DNA from: Amoebidium appalachense | Taxonomy: Eukaryota > Ichthyosporea | Direction: 5' to 3' | DNA length: 64,000 bases | NCBI GenBank assembly: GCA_963693365.1 | Contig: CAVNZM010000013.1 | Location: 744,001-808,000, forward strand | In this document: positions 24,401 to 39,057 of the stretch, one piece after another | Numbering within the stretch: position 1 is the first letter of the stretch | Layout: every line of letters begins with the position of its first letter | The notes under the pieces: generated by a model | Told to the model about the DNA's origin: nothing | The model's database searches: none | What the model saw: only the letters and a program-made list of their open reading frames with translations | Position numbers and translations under genes: made by a program

Positions 24401-25611
24401 TCGACGTCAACACAGCATTCCTCAACGGCACCGTCAACGAGACCATCTACATTGAGCAGCCCCCTGGCTTCGTCAACCCCTCGGCCCCCCATGCTGTCGG
24501 CTTGCTCCACAAGGCGCTCTACGGCCTAAAACAGGCACCGCGCCAGTGGTATGAGGCCCTCCGTGACCATCTCCTCGACCAAGGCTTCATTGTGAGTGCT
24601 GCTGACCCGTGCCTGTTCATCAAGAATGCCGGGACCCCAACGTTTATTGCCCTTGCTGCCTACGTGGATGACTTCACCGTGACGGCCGCCACTGATGCGC
24701 TCATCGACGATTTTTTCACCAAGCTGGATGCTCGTTTCTCTGCCAAGGACCTGGGTCGTCCTACCCTGCTCATCGGGCACACTCTTACCTGGCTGGAGGA
24801 CGGGTCTCTGCGTCTGGGCCATCGTCAACACATCATCGACTTGGCTGCCCGTTTTCGTCTCACCCACATGTCCGGCACCAAGACCCCCATCGTCCCGGGC
24901 CAGGCCAGTGAAAGCAACAAGACCCCAGCCTACAGCAAGAAGGAGGACTATGCCAGCCTGGTCGGTGCCCTGCTGTGGATTGCGCGTACCACCCGCCCCG
25001 ACATTTCCCAGGCTCTGGGAGTCCTTACTCGACACATTCATGCGCCCACCGTCACCCACTGGACTATGGCTACCAGAGTTGTAAGCTACCTGCTGGCCAC
25101 CATCGACCTGGGTATTGTCTACCGTCCCGGCCCCCCCAACCTTGTTGGCTACTCCGACTCCGACTACGCCGAGGACCGCGACACCCGGCGCTCCACCACG
25201 GGCTATGTCTTCTTCATCAACTCCTCCCCTGTGTCCTGGGTGTCTCGGCTCCAGTCCATCACCACCCACAGCTCCACTGAGGCTGAATTTGTGGCCATGT
25301 CTGCTGCTACGAACGAGGCCCTATGGCTCAACTATGTGATGGACGACCTGGGCCTTAATCCTATCAATGAGCCCACCCCGGTGCCCATCCATGGGGACAA
25401 TGAGTCTGCCCGGGCCCTGCTGGACACCCTGGGGGTTAAGCCCAAGACCAAGCACATCGACGTCCGCTACTGCTCCGTCAAGGAACATCACCTGCTGGGC
25501 AACATCACTGTGGTCCCGGTGGCTTCTGCTGACAACAAGGCCGACATGTTCACCAAGGCCCTGTCTGCCTCTTTCTTCACCAAGGCCGTGGGGATGCTCA
25601 ACATGTGCTGA
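21313..25611 (+). CDS. Ty1/copia gag-pol polyprotein (1432 aa)
   Basis: Makes the capsid and the enzymes for reverse transcription and integration. The Gag region fills about residues 1-360, with a CCHC zinc knuckle from C266 (CHGCGKPGHIKSQC). Two extra C-x2-H-x5-H-x4-C motifs start at C302 and C337. Protease: LLDSGAT with D376. Integrase: H520, H525, C552, C555 zinc site, then the D582, D644, E680 triad with exact D-x35-E spacing. Reverse transcriptase: YVDD at 1117-1120. RNase H: D1282 and E1323 within the typical STEAEFVAM region. Length is normal for a single-frame copia polyprotein, and no stop or shift is present. The start codon lies inside the LTR and the frame runs through the primer site. 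Confidence 0.95.
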   Translation: MSDNLQLQQLVQLLEQRLASQDAIISDLQKEQRALELASMNTMSNRVMGPSRNDSIKFKVDIPLFTGIDNDSGTDYHTWAETMYVQLSGAGLLHTIAPSTEHPATREQVDTARSYLWQALSVDVRCILGLTRTTTPAEIWSALSAHYLEQSEANQYDLIGLYMNSTPEPTDTATKYAMKLRGYVRRLADYGTQIGDAQVLTKLTNDLGKVPYYEMPVIAYKMTPKPTVMGLLQQLRAYETSHPRARVTTSSGPAAFTTRAPQPVICHGCGKPGHIKSQCPNGNGQHSNSGNNRASTYPKGSCVNHPLSTSHTTAMCKGGNRANGRKPKGGPLPPGSCINHPASTTHTTAQCKGGAAAPRAFLMSSNDCGTNKVLLDSGATDHVCPRPDVFINMRAAPYSTVQVADKGACAVLGVGDVFFSSTIDGVTAVHQLTDVLYVPSIPDTLISVFTATTNGVLPRFDTRGGVKLCYGDQILATGSAVGTKLYHMAVSLLRADTTPDAQTTTAPRILKVTADLNTWHYRLGHAGIDAVRSVIKSAGLLVGGGAKSPGVCEPCALGKAHRVAFSESTSQAPRVLAKVHSDISGPFPPAIGGAQYLATFHDEFTGHTTAVPLVKKSDTLAAYVTYHKAAVTQHGVPMQVFQSDGGGEYMGTAFGDYNREHGIRHQITTTGSPQQNGTAERLNRTLLDMVRALLQQSGLPVGFWAEAAMTAAFIRNMLPSRATGSQSSPALLWTGIPPDYSRLRVWGSPCYVHQQDRPKLAPRAVKGIFVGYPPNIKGYKVWIPAAHKMTVSRDVQFDEAAILHPLRDVPSDWSTAPAIHHFLESSDSSNQPANHIVRNDQQSDSSRLSANGTAPSDQLDIPILPEPAHRLPRTTRSGAVYNDQRRGPTANVAAATAPLAPQATAPASTPIKASTIVVPKTVRAALKSPQRLKWEEAAHRELKALEDNGTFTLVPRPEDGSTVIPVGWVFTVKQDNVGNVTAFKARLVARGNYQQPGQDYFVTESPVAALATIRLVLATSVAQGLPLRHIDVNTAFLNGTVNETIYIEQPPGFVNPSAPHAVGLLHKALYGLKQAPRQWYEALRDHLLDQGFIVSAADPCLFIKNAGTPTFIALAAYVDDFTVTAATDALIDDFFTKLDARFSAKDLGRPTLLIGHTLTWLEDGSLRLGHRQHIIDLAARFRLTHMSGTKTPIVPGQASESNKTPAYSKKEDYASLVGALLWIARTTRPDISQALGVLTRHIHAPTVTHWTMATRVVSYLLATIDLGIVYRPGPPNLVGYSDSDYAEDRDTRRSTTGYVFFINSSPVSWVSRLQSITTHSSTEAEFVAMSAATNEALWLNYVMDDLGLNPINEPTPVPIHGDNESARALLDTLGVKPKTKHIDVRYCSVKEHHLLGNITVVPVASADNKADMFTKALSASFFTKAVGMLNMC
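21449..21461 (+). promoter_or_regulatory. Primer binding site matching the initiator tRNA-Met anticodon arm
   Basis: GGGTTATGGGCCC follows the 5' LTR directly. It is complementary to the anticodon-arm sequence GGGCCCATAACCC of eukaryotic initiator tRNA-Met, not to a tRNA 3' end. That fits priming by a cleaved half-tRNA, as known for Drosophila copia. Confidence 0.85.
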
Positions 25612-25785
25612 GCACCCGTCATCAACCAACTGCGCCCTCATACTTCAGGGGGGGGGAGAGAGTTGCATCCGACTGTGCAACTACGTGTACCATACTAAAA
25701 TTGAGTAGGGGAATCTTTATTGTCTGTATTTTGTGCACCTGAAGCACTCGAGCTCAGTTGCATTAATTCATACCACAATTATCCA

Positions 25786-25797
25786 ATTGAGTAGGGG
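25786..25797 (+). other. Probable polypurine tract before the 3' LTR
   Basis: attgagtagggg abuts the 3' LTR, and the same string occurs at about 25701-25712. A second purine run, aggggggggagagag, lies at 25648. Either could prime plus-strand synthesis; the LTR-adjacent one is favoured by position. Confidence 0.5.
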
Positions 25798-26563
25798 TGT
25801 TGGAGTACACTGGTACTCCCGGCTAGCAATGTCTGTTAGAGAAAGTTTCTGAGCAATTGAATAACTGTTTCAACACTCACTCGAGTGCATAGAGCTTTTG
25901 TTTACGGTCATATTCATATATGGTAGTTATATGTTTGAGCCAAAACTGTACCAATGACGAGCTTCACTAGCAACGTGCTAATTGTGCTCTCTTTTCGGCT
26001 ATTCCCGGTTCAGATGATGTCATGTCTATATTTGCCACAGGATTCTATTCTTAGAGTGGTAGTGTGCTTTATTCCCGGATATTCTCAGAATATTTTTAGT
26101 TGTGTGAAGCAAGATTTACGTTTAACTGCAATTGGTGTGTTAAACACGTTTATTTGTGTGCTTTAGTGCAAGTTAACTAGCCACTCAACGTGCACAGTTA
26201 ACTTTTATATCTTTAACGACTTGTTTTCATTGTGCTCTCTTTTCGGCCATGCTGTACATGGCCCACCACCAGGGTGCACACGAGGCCACCATGAGGTGGC
26301 CAACGACTATATAAAGCAGTGCCTCCCATGTCACAAACATGGGAAGCAGAACGTTTGATTTACACTTTTCTACTGTCGTTTCCAGTGCACAAAACACATA
26401 GACTAGTTACCCATCATACACGACACTATGTCTGACAACTTACAGTTGCAGCAACTAGTCCAACTACTGGAGCAGAGGTTGGCCTCACAAGATGCAATCA
26501 TTTCTGACTTACAGAAGGAACAACGTGCACTAGAACTAGCTTCTATGAACACAATGTCCAACA
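25798..26563 (+). repeat. 3' LTR
   Basis: Matches the 5' LTR at constant offset and includes the copied gag start (ATG at 26428). The frame from that ATG leaves the LTR into flanking DNA and is not a gene. Confidence 0.94.
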
Positions 26564-26959
26564 ACCCGACCCGGCCCGAAAGTCTAAAAGAAACCCCCTT
26601 TAAGGGATGCCTAATAAGAGTCACTCTGCGGCGGCTCTTTGATTTGTCACAGTTACCATATGCGGTGGGTCGGTCATCCTATGATTCCTTTTAAAAAAAT
26701 TCGACCACTACGTTACGAATCAAGTTGTCACACTAGGCAATGCATAGTAAAGAGTTCAGGATCTTCCCCGGAGTTATTCCTTCCTCTCTTCTCTTCTCTT
26801 CTCTTATTCCATGCTTCCGTCAGGATATAAGGTGAAAATAAAAATCCTAAATTCAGAAAATGGCAATTTTGGAGTTTTAGAGGTTTCAAATTGGAATTTA
26901 TAGACTTAGGATAATAGGAATAAGTCTCAGTCGTGGGATTAGAAAGCGATAAATGAGGA

Positions 26960-27372
26960 AGAATAATAGGATTAACAGGAGAATATGGACAGTTAATCGT
27001 TGAGTATGGAATAGTAACTATAATAATATTGGTAGTTGCTTTATTAATGATGGATAGAAATAAGAAAAAGGGAATGGAACGAGTAGGATTAATTCTTTTA
27101 GCTACTTTAGGAGTTATCTTCTTAGTTAGTGCTCAAAAATTATTAACCGTTTACTTAGTAATGAAAGCTCAAAGTTGTGCTTTCTATTCTTTAACTAGAA
27201 AATTTTATTTTATCTTAGGAGCATTAGCTTCATACATCTATTTATTTAAATTATACCAAACAGCTTCTAATGAGAATAAAGAACACTTCTCATTAATCAG
27301 AATTGGGTCTGAATTTATATTTTTGTTTTGTACTACTATCGATGTAATATTATTAAGGATTATTAAGGCTTG
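26960..27372 (+). pseudogene. nad2: nad2 fragment, N-terminal part (mitochondrial type)
   Basis: Reads upstream through a TGA (Trp in mitochondrial code) into GLTGEYGQLIVEYGIV, then GLILLATLGVIFLVSAQ, LLTVYLVMKAQS and YFILGALAS-like text. This is the conserved N-terminal half of NADH dehydrogenase subunit 2, a proton-pumping membrane subunit of complex I. About twenty residues usual between AFY and YFILGA are missing and the C-terminal part drifts. It is a decayed copy and cannot encode a full subunit. Confidence 0.7.
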
Positions 27373-27459
27373 ATGTTTCTCCTAGTTGAGAAACTAGATC
27401 TAACTAAACAAGTTATTATTTCTCTTACGTCATGTCTTTCAACGCCTTCTTCAACTGCA

Positions 27460-27612
27460 GGATCGAATAATTTATTATCTTTAATTGGATTTCCAGAATT
27501 ATCTTATTCAAATCCTGTATTAGCAGCTATCTTTACGATACTATATTCTTTCATTAGCAGGAAGTTTTATTATTTCAAAATTCTTTAGTAAATGAGTAGT
27601 TTCTATTCTATA
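27460..27612 (+). pseudogene. nad2: nad2 fragment, central part with frameshift
   Basis: FPELSYSNPVLAAIFTIL matches the conserved FPELSxxNPxLA segment of NAD2. The next conserved part, FSLAG followed by SKFFSKW, lies in another frame after ttctttcattagcagg and again needs TGA as Trp. A frameshift and divergence make it non-functional under the nuclear code. Confidence 0.65.
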
Positions 27613-28964
27613 ATTCACCGTCTCATTTTTATTTATTTGCTATCTTTGGGATTCTCTATTCTATCATTCACTTTTACACTTATTTACTTGCCATCCTTGC
27701 TATTCTCTCTTCTGCCATTTTCTATCCCTTTTATTCACTTGTTATCTTTGGAATTTTATATTCTGCCATTCACTCTTACTTTTATTTAATTGTCATTATT
27801 GCTATTTTCTCTTCTACTATTTACTCTCTTCTCTTTTATTCTACTGGTTTAAAAAATTCTTTATCTTCTCTTATTTCTTTTTCTCTTATACTATGATAAC
27901 TTTGTTCTTATTCTTACCTCTTCTAATTGAGAGACTACTTTTTACTAACTTATGTTTAGTAAGAAACGATACTAGTAGTAGTACCATAGTACTATAGCTG
28001 TAACAGGTACTCTAGAGATAAGAGTACTAAGAATTTCTTCTTATAAATTAGTATAAAGAAGGAGACATTCATTCATCTAGTGTATATAAATAAGGAAATA
28101 ATTGGAAATAAGTAAAAAATAGACGTTATAAGAAAGATTATCATAGTCTTTTTTATTAATTTATAGGATATAAGGAAGATGATAGAGATTGCGTAGGGAC
28201 TGAGATCACTAAGACGCTATTTGTTAAGGGGGAAATAGTGCTTTATCGGACCTTGTGTATATAGGGGTACACATGCCTTGTTTAACTGATTCAAATTTTG
28301 ATAGGTTACTTCTATAAAGCTGTTAATTTAATTATCCTATATTGCTAAGACTATTTATGGAAGATTAGGGTACTTTAGATGATCCCAATAAAGGAAAAGT
28401 TCCCCTCTCTTTGTTTTCGACATCCTGGGAATATTCTCAAGTGCAAGATCACCTAATCTCCATCCTAAAATTCCAAAAATCACCCTATTAAGAGAATAGA
28501 CCGTGAAGAAGGAGTAGAGCCAATAAGAGACGAGCAGAAAACCTTCCCTGGAGTAGTCCCAGTTCCCTACTACGTAGAGAAGAGGGGCTGAGAGACGAGT
28601 AGAAAACCTTCCCTGGAGTGGCACCTGTACCTAGAGGTATGACCGTCAAGGAGGAATAGAGAAGAGAAGAGAGGAAGGATTAACTCCGGGGAGGATCCTG
28701 AACCTTTGGCACGTGGGTAACCATGAAAATCAATTTTGTCCCCTTGCTGGCTACCTTTTTTGGCTGCAGCTCTTCCTGCAGGACTATCATTTCTTTAAAA
28801 CAAAAACAATAATAATAAGGCATAAATTACAACCTTACATGAGCTTCTGTTTTACGACCAAAAATGCGTTTTTTGAAGGTGACAACATCCCTACAAATTC
28901 AGCCTGTCCGAAAAGCCATTTTGCTGCCCACACTCGGGCAACAGGGACACCCCCCACTGGAAAC

Positions 28965-29157
28965 CGCGGTGTAAATCCTGGGCTAAGTGTGTACTAGTGG
29001 TTAGGTTTGTTAACGGTGTTAGCTTTAATAGCTGATGGCATCTTTAGCACCCTAACTTAGGTACGGTCGGTGCTGTGTGTGTGACGGTAGCTCCTACGAG
29101 GGGCCCCTGGGGGGTCCCTCCGGGAACTAAACGGGATAAAAAAAAAAATTAAAAAAA
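28965..29157 (+). mobile_element. SINE-like element copy C
   Basis: Shares cctgggctaagtgtgtac, ttaggtttgttaacggtgtt, gtcggtgctg and aacgggataaaaa with copies A and B, in order, and ends in an A-rich tail. The 5' boundary is uncertain. Confidence 0.7.
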
Positions 29158-29233
29158 TGCAACATGTACACATTTTTATGTAAATATACACCTTCAGTTA
29201 CAGCAACACACATGTCCGTGGGTGCATACACAG

Positions 29234-29274
29234 TCACACACACACACACACACACACATACACACACACACACA

Positions 29275-29344
<70 letters not shown>

Positions 29345-29356
29345 CTCTCTTTCTCC

Positions 29357-29387
<31 letters not shown>

Positions 29388-29610
29388 AAAAAAAAAAAGA
29401 AAGAAAGAAAGGGAGAAAAAAGAAAGAAAAAGACCCCCCCCCCCCCCGCCCCCCTTTTATTTCGCTCTACACCCCAAACCTCCCCCCCCCCCAACCTCAC
29501 CCCTCTCTACCCTAACCTTTTCCACCTCTCCGCCGTCTCTCCGAACCCCAGCCTCAACCCCCCCCCCCCCCCCGCGCAAAAAAAAAAAAAAAAAAAAAAA
29601 CCAACCTCGT

Positions 29611-29647
<37 letters not shown>

Positions 29648-29660
29648 AAAAAAAAGAAAA
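29234..29660. repeat. (CA)n, (CT)n, poly-C and poly-A tracts
   Basis: (CA)n 29234-29277, (CT)n 29278-29352, then alternating C and A tracts to 29660. No gene. Confidence 0.92.
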
Positions 29661-29818
29661 AAAAAGAACCGACCTCGGGATGATGTGGTAGAACCTCAGT
29701 AATCTTCCTGGAATTTACAAGCCTCCTGTAAAAAGCAACTTTCTTCACAGTGGACTTACCCCTCCTCCCCTCCCCGCCCTCCCCCTCCCCCTCTGCCCCC
29801 TTCCCCCGGCGTATCTGG

Positions 29819-29907
<89 letters not shown>

Positions 29908-30018
29908 ACACACACACCGTACACACACACAACACACACACGCGCGCGCGCGCGCGCGCACACACACACGTACACACACCCACACCCACCCACACACACA
30001 CTCACACCGCCCCTACCG

Positions 30019-30268
30019 CAGTTCCCCTGGAGATTCGATGTCTGCAACCTTACTGGTATGCCTTAGTGGCTTACCCAACTGTGTTTGATTGTGATAAATT
30101 TTCTCCTCCATATTTTTCGTAATTGGAGGGGAGGGGGGAAGGGAGGAAGGGGGGAATGGGGGACGATTCATAATTTCGTACATTGTTGCAGGCTCAACTG
30201 AACCCGAACAACTGCATGTAATGGGCCCGGTGGTTTCCCACATAGCGAGGGAAGGGTTAGACACTTAG
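30019..30268 (+). CDS. Possible two terminal exons of an unrecognised gene
   Basis: An acceptor-like CCCCTACCGCAG precedes 34 bases reading FPWRFDVCNLT, then a donor-like ACTG/GTATGCC. A second acceptor, CATTGTTGCAG, opens STEPEQLHVMGPVVSHIARE in the matching phase, ending at a TAG near 30268. Phase agreement and splice-like borders are the only support. The minus strand is also open here. Confidence 0.25.
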
Positions 30269-30269
30269 A

Positions 30270-31079
30270 AATACTCCGGCAGGGGGGGTAGAGGGGGGAG
30301 GGGGGGAAGGGGGGGGAAGGGGGGAAGGGAGGGGGGGAGGAGGAGGAGGGGGGAGGAGGGTGGGGGGGGGGGGGGGGGAAGGGGGGAGGGAGGGGAAAGG
30401 GGCCAAATAAGCGTTTCGGTGGCTGTGCGGTCAAGCTTTAAAATGGTTGGTGCTCGAACGAAACATTTGTTTCAACCACATGGAAAACCTATTACTCCCC
30501 CCCCCCCCCCCCCCCCCCCCAACCCCCTATTCCTTCCCCCCCCTCCCCCCCCCCCCTCCCCCCCCAACCAACCAACCATCCCCCCCCCCCCCCTCCCCCC
30601 CCCTCCCCCCTCCCCCCCGTGTTTCCTCTCCTTGCGCCCCCTGATTTCTTCACCTGCACATACTTACCCACCTATACACTCACTCAACCCCATCGCTCAT
30701 GCCAACCAATAAAGCCACTCTACATACAAATGTTGGCCTCCTCCCCTCTCCATTTCCCCCCCCCCCCTCCCCCCCTCCCCGCCCCGCCCCGCCCCGCCCC
30801 GCCCCGCCCCGCCCCGCCCCGCCCCGCCCCGCCCCGCCCCGCCCCGCCTCATCCCCTCCCCTCCGCAGTCCACACAAGTCGAACTTCTTTCGCCTGTATT
30901 TTCTGCTCTACTCCCCTTTATTCGCTCCCTCTTTCCCTCTCCAATTCTTTTCCTTTCTCCCTCTCCCTTCCTCCCCCCCCCCCCCCCCCCCCCCCATCAA
31001 CCCCCAACCTCACCCCAACCCTCTTCTGCCCGCCGACTCGTCTGCCTTTTGCTTACTCCCCTCCCCCCCCCCCCCCCCC

Positions 31080-31110
<31 letters not shown>

Positions 31111-31130
31111 AAAACAAATACACACACATT
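30270..31130. repeat. G-rich then C-rich low-complexity DNA
   Basis: G tracts 30280-30400, C tracts 30497-30620, eleven tandem gcccc units at about 30780-30845, and C/A tracts to 31108. No gene is recognised. Confidence 0.85.
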
Positions 31131-31211
31131 GATGCCTTCGCAAAAGAAGAAATGGGAAAGCGCAATGTTTACACTGAGGAAGGACTCGGCAGCACTCTAA
31201 TGGGGTTAAAA

Positions 31212-31296
31212 CCGAATTACACCGGCCTTCTGAGGGATAACTGAATTGCCGGACTTCTTCCCGGGCCAATTTCCAACCAAAGACTGTGGTGAAGGG
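31212..31296 (-). CDS. Possible orphan exon, unrecognised
   Basis: On the minus strand the acceptor-like CCCTTCACCACAG is followed by FGWKLAREEVRQFSYPSEG and a donor-like GGCCG/GTGTAA. Looks coding, but family and neighbouring exons are unknown. Confidence 0.22.
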
Positions 31297-31539
31297 CAAG
31301 ACCTTGATACAACAAAATGAGAGAAAATATCATGGGACGGACCCTGAATTTGGGGTGTGGAGGGGAAGTGGGCAGGGAGGGGGTGGGGGAGGGAGGGGGG
31401 AGGGGGGGTTCAAAGCCCTTTTTCTAAAAAAGAGGTTGATTTTTTTTCGGTAACCCCTACGCAAACGTGAGCTCCCTCAGGCATACGATTAGTCAGTCCC
31501 CCAAATTTGCCAGTTTCCTCGATTGGATGTGCCCCGTCT

Positions 31540-32640
<1,101 letters not shown>

Positions 32641-32869
32641 TTCAGATGTTTCAGCAAGCCTCTGGCCCTCTGTTGTAATAAAGGCAAATTTGACCAAGCC
32701 TATCGTATCTTTGGCTCTCTTCATTTTTATCGTGTCTGTTCGTTTTGGATGCAAGCCTACAGAACACAGGTTAAATGCCCCCACACCGCGTAGGTATTAC
32801 ATACACCTTACAACAATAGTAGCTGTTGAACATTTTCCGTCCGACTCTATGAATTTACCAATCTCGTGA

Positions 32870-34124
32870 TAGTGCCCAAGGGGCTATATGCCGCGATATT
32901 TGAGATACGTATTTGATCGGCTAGCGCTTGAAGTTGTTATGTCTGTGTATTTGAGATATACATTTGGCTGGTGTGCGCTTATGGTATTATGTATACATGT
33001 GTAGTAATTGCATTCATACCGTGGCTCATGTAAACCACATCTTAAGGTCTAAGCTGGCACTTTCGAGACGTAACATTAATACAAAAGTTGACATCACATC
33101 AATGAGAAATGGTGTCGGATCCAACCGCTGGCTTTGCTTTGTCTATATACCATGTAGTTTCCTTTTTTGGCCAAGGCTAATCGCCATATTAAAGGAATCT
33201 CAGAGAAACACCAACAAAAGTAGTAACATAGTCGTAGAGTGGATTAAACTCAGAGATCGATGGAGCAGTCTGGTCTGGCCGGGCCGGGTTGGCCCGAACA
33301 ACGTTTGGGTTCGGGCTGCCCAGACCAGCCCGAAAACTACACAGGTTGGGCTAGGGGTTTCTGGGCTGGGACTCCCCTGTGAACCCCTTTCTAAGCACTA
33401 ATCGTGAACCTGTTATACCCCCCAAAAATACCACAATCCCTGCTAAACCCCTCTTTTCTCTGTGTTGTTTGCGCAAACAGACCTTCCATAAATGGTAGTT
33501 CAGCCAGAACCCAACCCATTTCCAGCCCGAAATATTTACGGTTTGGGCTGACCCAACTTAGACCGGCCCAAAACCCGCCGCACCATCTATAACCTTTGCA
33601 TTGAATTTTGTCACCAATCAGCGCAAGGCAGATTCTGTCAACCCGAACCCCCCCCCCAAGCCCCCCCCCCCCCCCCCCCGGCCCTCCCCCTTCCCACCCC
33701 CCCCCCCCCACAAAAAAAAATAAAATAAAATAAAATAAAATAAAAATAAAAAACGCCAGCCACTACCACCATTATCAAACTCCTTTTGCCCCTAGCCCCG
33801 ATCCCACCCACAAACACATCCGCAAAACTGTCATCTCAATATACCAACACTAATTTTAAGCAATGCTTCCAAATCTACCGCCCTTTCTCCCTCCAAAGGG
33901 TGCTAACTAATGCTAAGCCTTGCAAACTTTACAAAAGAACGTTTTGCTTGCCATTTAGGAATAAACAACTTTCCTCCTCCGTTTTTATTACCCAGCCGGT
34001 ATGTCTACCCAATTATATAATGGCGGTGTGACCTTCAATCATTGATACAATCATTTCGAAAAACGGCATTGCCAACGCCCCAACTCATACGGTAAATACA
34101 CACTCATCCCCCCTTCCTCCCCCC

Positions 34125-34174
<50 letters not shown>

Positions 34175-34400
34175 CTCCCCCTCAACAACAACCCAACCCA
34201 ACACCCCGGTACCACCACCACCCACCCACCCACTCCCCGGTCCCTGTTTTTTCTTTACTCACCCCACCTCCCCCTCCCCCTCTTCCCCAGACCTCCACCC
34301 CCACCTCCCAGCCACAACCCTATCGTTTCCCAGCTCTCTGTGATCATATTGTGCAGTTTATGCCCGGCTTGATTTCGTAAAGGCCACGGAAACCCGGTAT
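32870..34400. other. Unassigned unique sequence with C tracts
   Basis: Mixed DNA with several ggcccga/tcgggc strings at 33280-33590, C tracts (33650-33710, 34120-34185) and an (AAAAT)n-like run at 33712-33752. No gene is recognised. Confidence 0.4.
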
Positions 34401-34409
34401 ATCAGATTT

Positions 34410-34920
34410 ACCTTCGAGATATACCTGTTTTGACCATTGGGCATACGTTTTTTGACTTTGAAGTATAGGCTTGTTTTCACTTTAAGTATCTGTTGAGATC
34501 TTTATAGACTTGTTTTGACTGAGATATAAACACCTGTTTTCAGTTCTTAACACGCCTGCTTTTGACTCTTTTGGATAAACCTTTTATGGCATCTGTTTTG
34601 ACTTTTATGTTGGCCTTCGATATACGTACATTAATACTGGGCATACCTAATTTGACTCTCGGATATACGTGCATTAGCTGGGCATGCCTATTTGACATCA
34701 AGTTAGATAGACATATGAAATGCTTTTTTTTTTCACCTTTGAATATACCTGTTTCGACTTTTGAATTTATCTGCTTAAGCTTTGGATATACTTGCTTTAA
34801 CCTTTGGATATACCTCTTTTGATTCGGAAATAACTACAGTAGCTGTCTACTAGTAAAGCAAATACCTGTTTATATTATGAATATATCTGCTTTAACTGTG
34901 GATATACCTGGTGTGACTGG
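34410..34920 (+). repeat. Degenerate minisatellite, GGATATACCTGTTTTGACTT type
   Basis: About 15-18 diverged copies of a unit near 30 bp, with cores ggatatacctg and ttttgactttg. It is non-coding; the open frames contain many interruptions. Confidence 0.8.
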
Positions 34921-35049
34921 TCCCGGAATTGATACGATTGGGAGATACCATTGATAATGCCAACTGCAGTAACATTTTTAGACGTATAATGCTACAAGCA
35001 AGAACTCGGAACACGCTTTTTAGACATACTCCTATGTTGATCCCCAGTC

Positions 35050-38650
<3,601 letters not shown>

Positions 38651-39057
38651 GAGGTAGGATTAATTAAGGTATCTTAAGGTTGCAAGCACGCACTTATTGG
38701 TGGATGAAAGAAATAAAAGACCATCGGTATTCCCTTGCCACTCTTCCACACGCTAAAAAGCAGTATATATGGGCTTTCCATGCAAAACGTCTTTACACAA
38801 GCATCTACATCACGTCTACGACGCCATCACAATCCACACGAAATATTACAATGTGTTCATTAAACACAGTCAGACAAGCCACTTCCTACCCTGTACACAC
38901 AGCATCACCAGAAAAGTCACTGTACAACCAATTCTCACTGCTCGAATTGTTTTTTACCATTCCATTTATCTTCGTTTTCGATTCAACACAACCATCATCA
39001 TTAGTATTTAACCCCTTACCCATACATACGTTTTACGCATTTTTTACAACTAAAGGT

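Larger units (their letters stand above)
20683..26563 (+). mobile_element. Complete Ty1/copia LTR retrotransposon
   Basis: Two 766-bp LTRs (20683-21448 and 25798-26563) look identical by eye at a constant offset of 5115. They start TGTTGGA and end TCCAACA. One uninterrupted gag-pol frame lies between, in the order protease, integrase, RT, RNase H, which defines Pseudoviridae (Ty1/copia). Identical LTRs and the open frame suggest a recent insertion. No 5-bp target duplication is seen: tgacc lies before and acccg after. One flank may therefore be rearranged. Confidence 0.96.
26755..28702. mobile_element. Mitochondrial-type segment with terminal inverted repeats
   Basis: AT-rich DNA quite unlike its surroundings. 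The left end (26755-26810, ttcaggatcttccccggag and onward) and the right end (28652-28702) are inverted copies of about 50 bp with two mismatches and a 5-base length difference. It holds degraded nad2. Inside are a degenerate 51-bp tandem repeat (27616-27822) and two 28-bp direct repeats (28523 and 28590) containing agaaaaccttccctggagt. It looks like an entire linear mitochondrial minichromosome copied into nuclear DNA. Misassembly of organelle reads is the main alternative. Confidence 0.65.

Noticed and set aside
26428-26694. 88-residue frame at the end of the 3' LTR
   Set aside because: It is the copied gag start running into flanking DNA after the LTR end at 26563.
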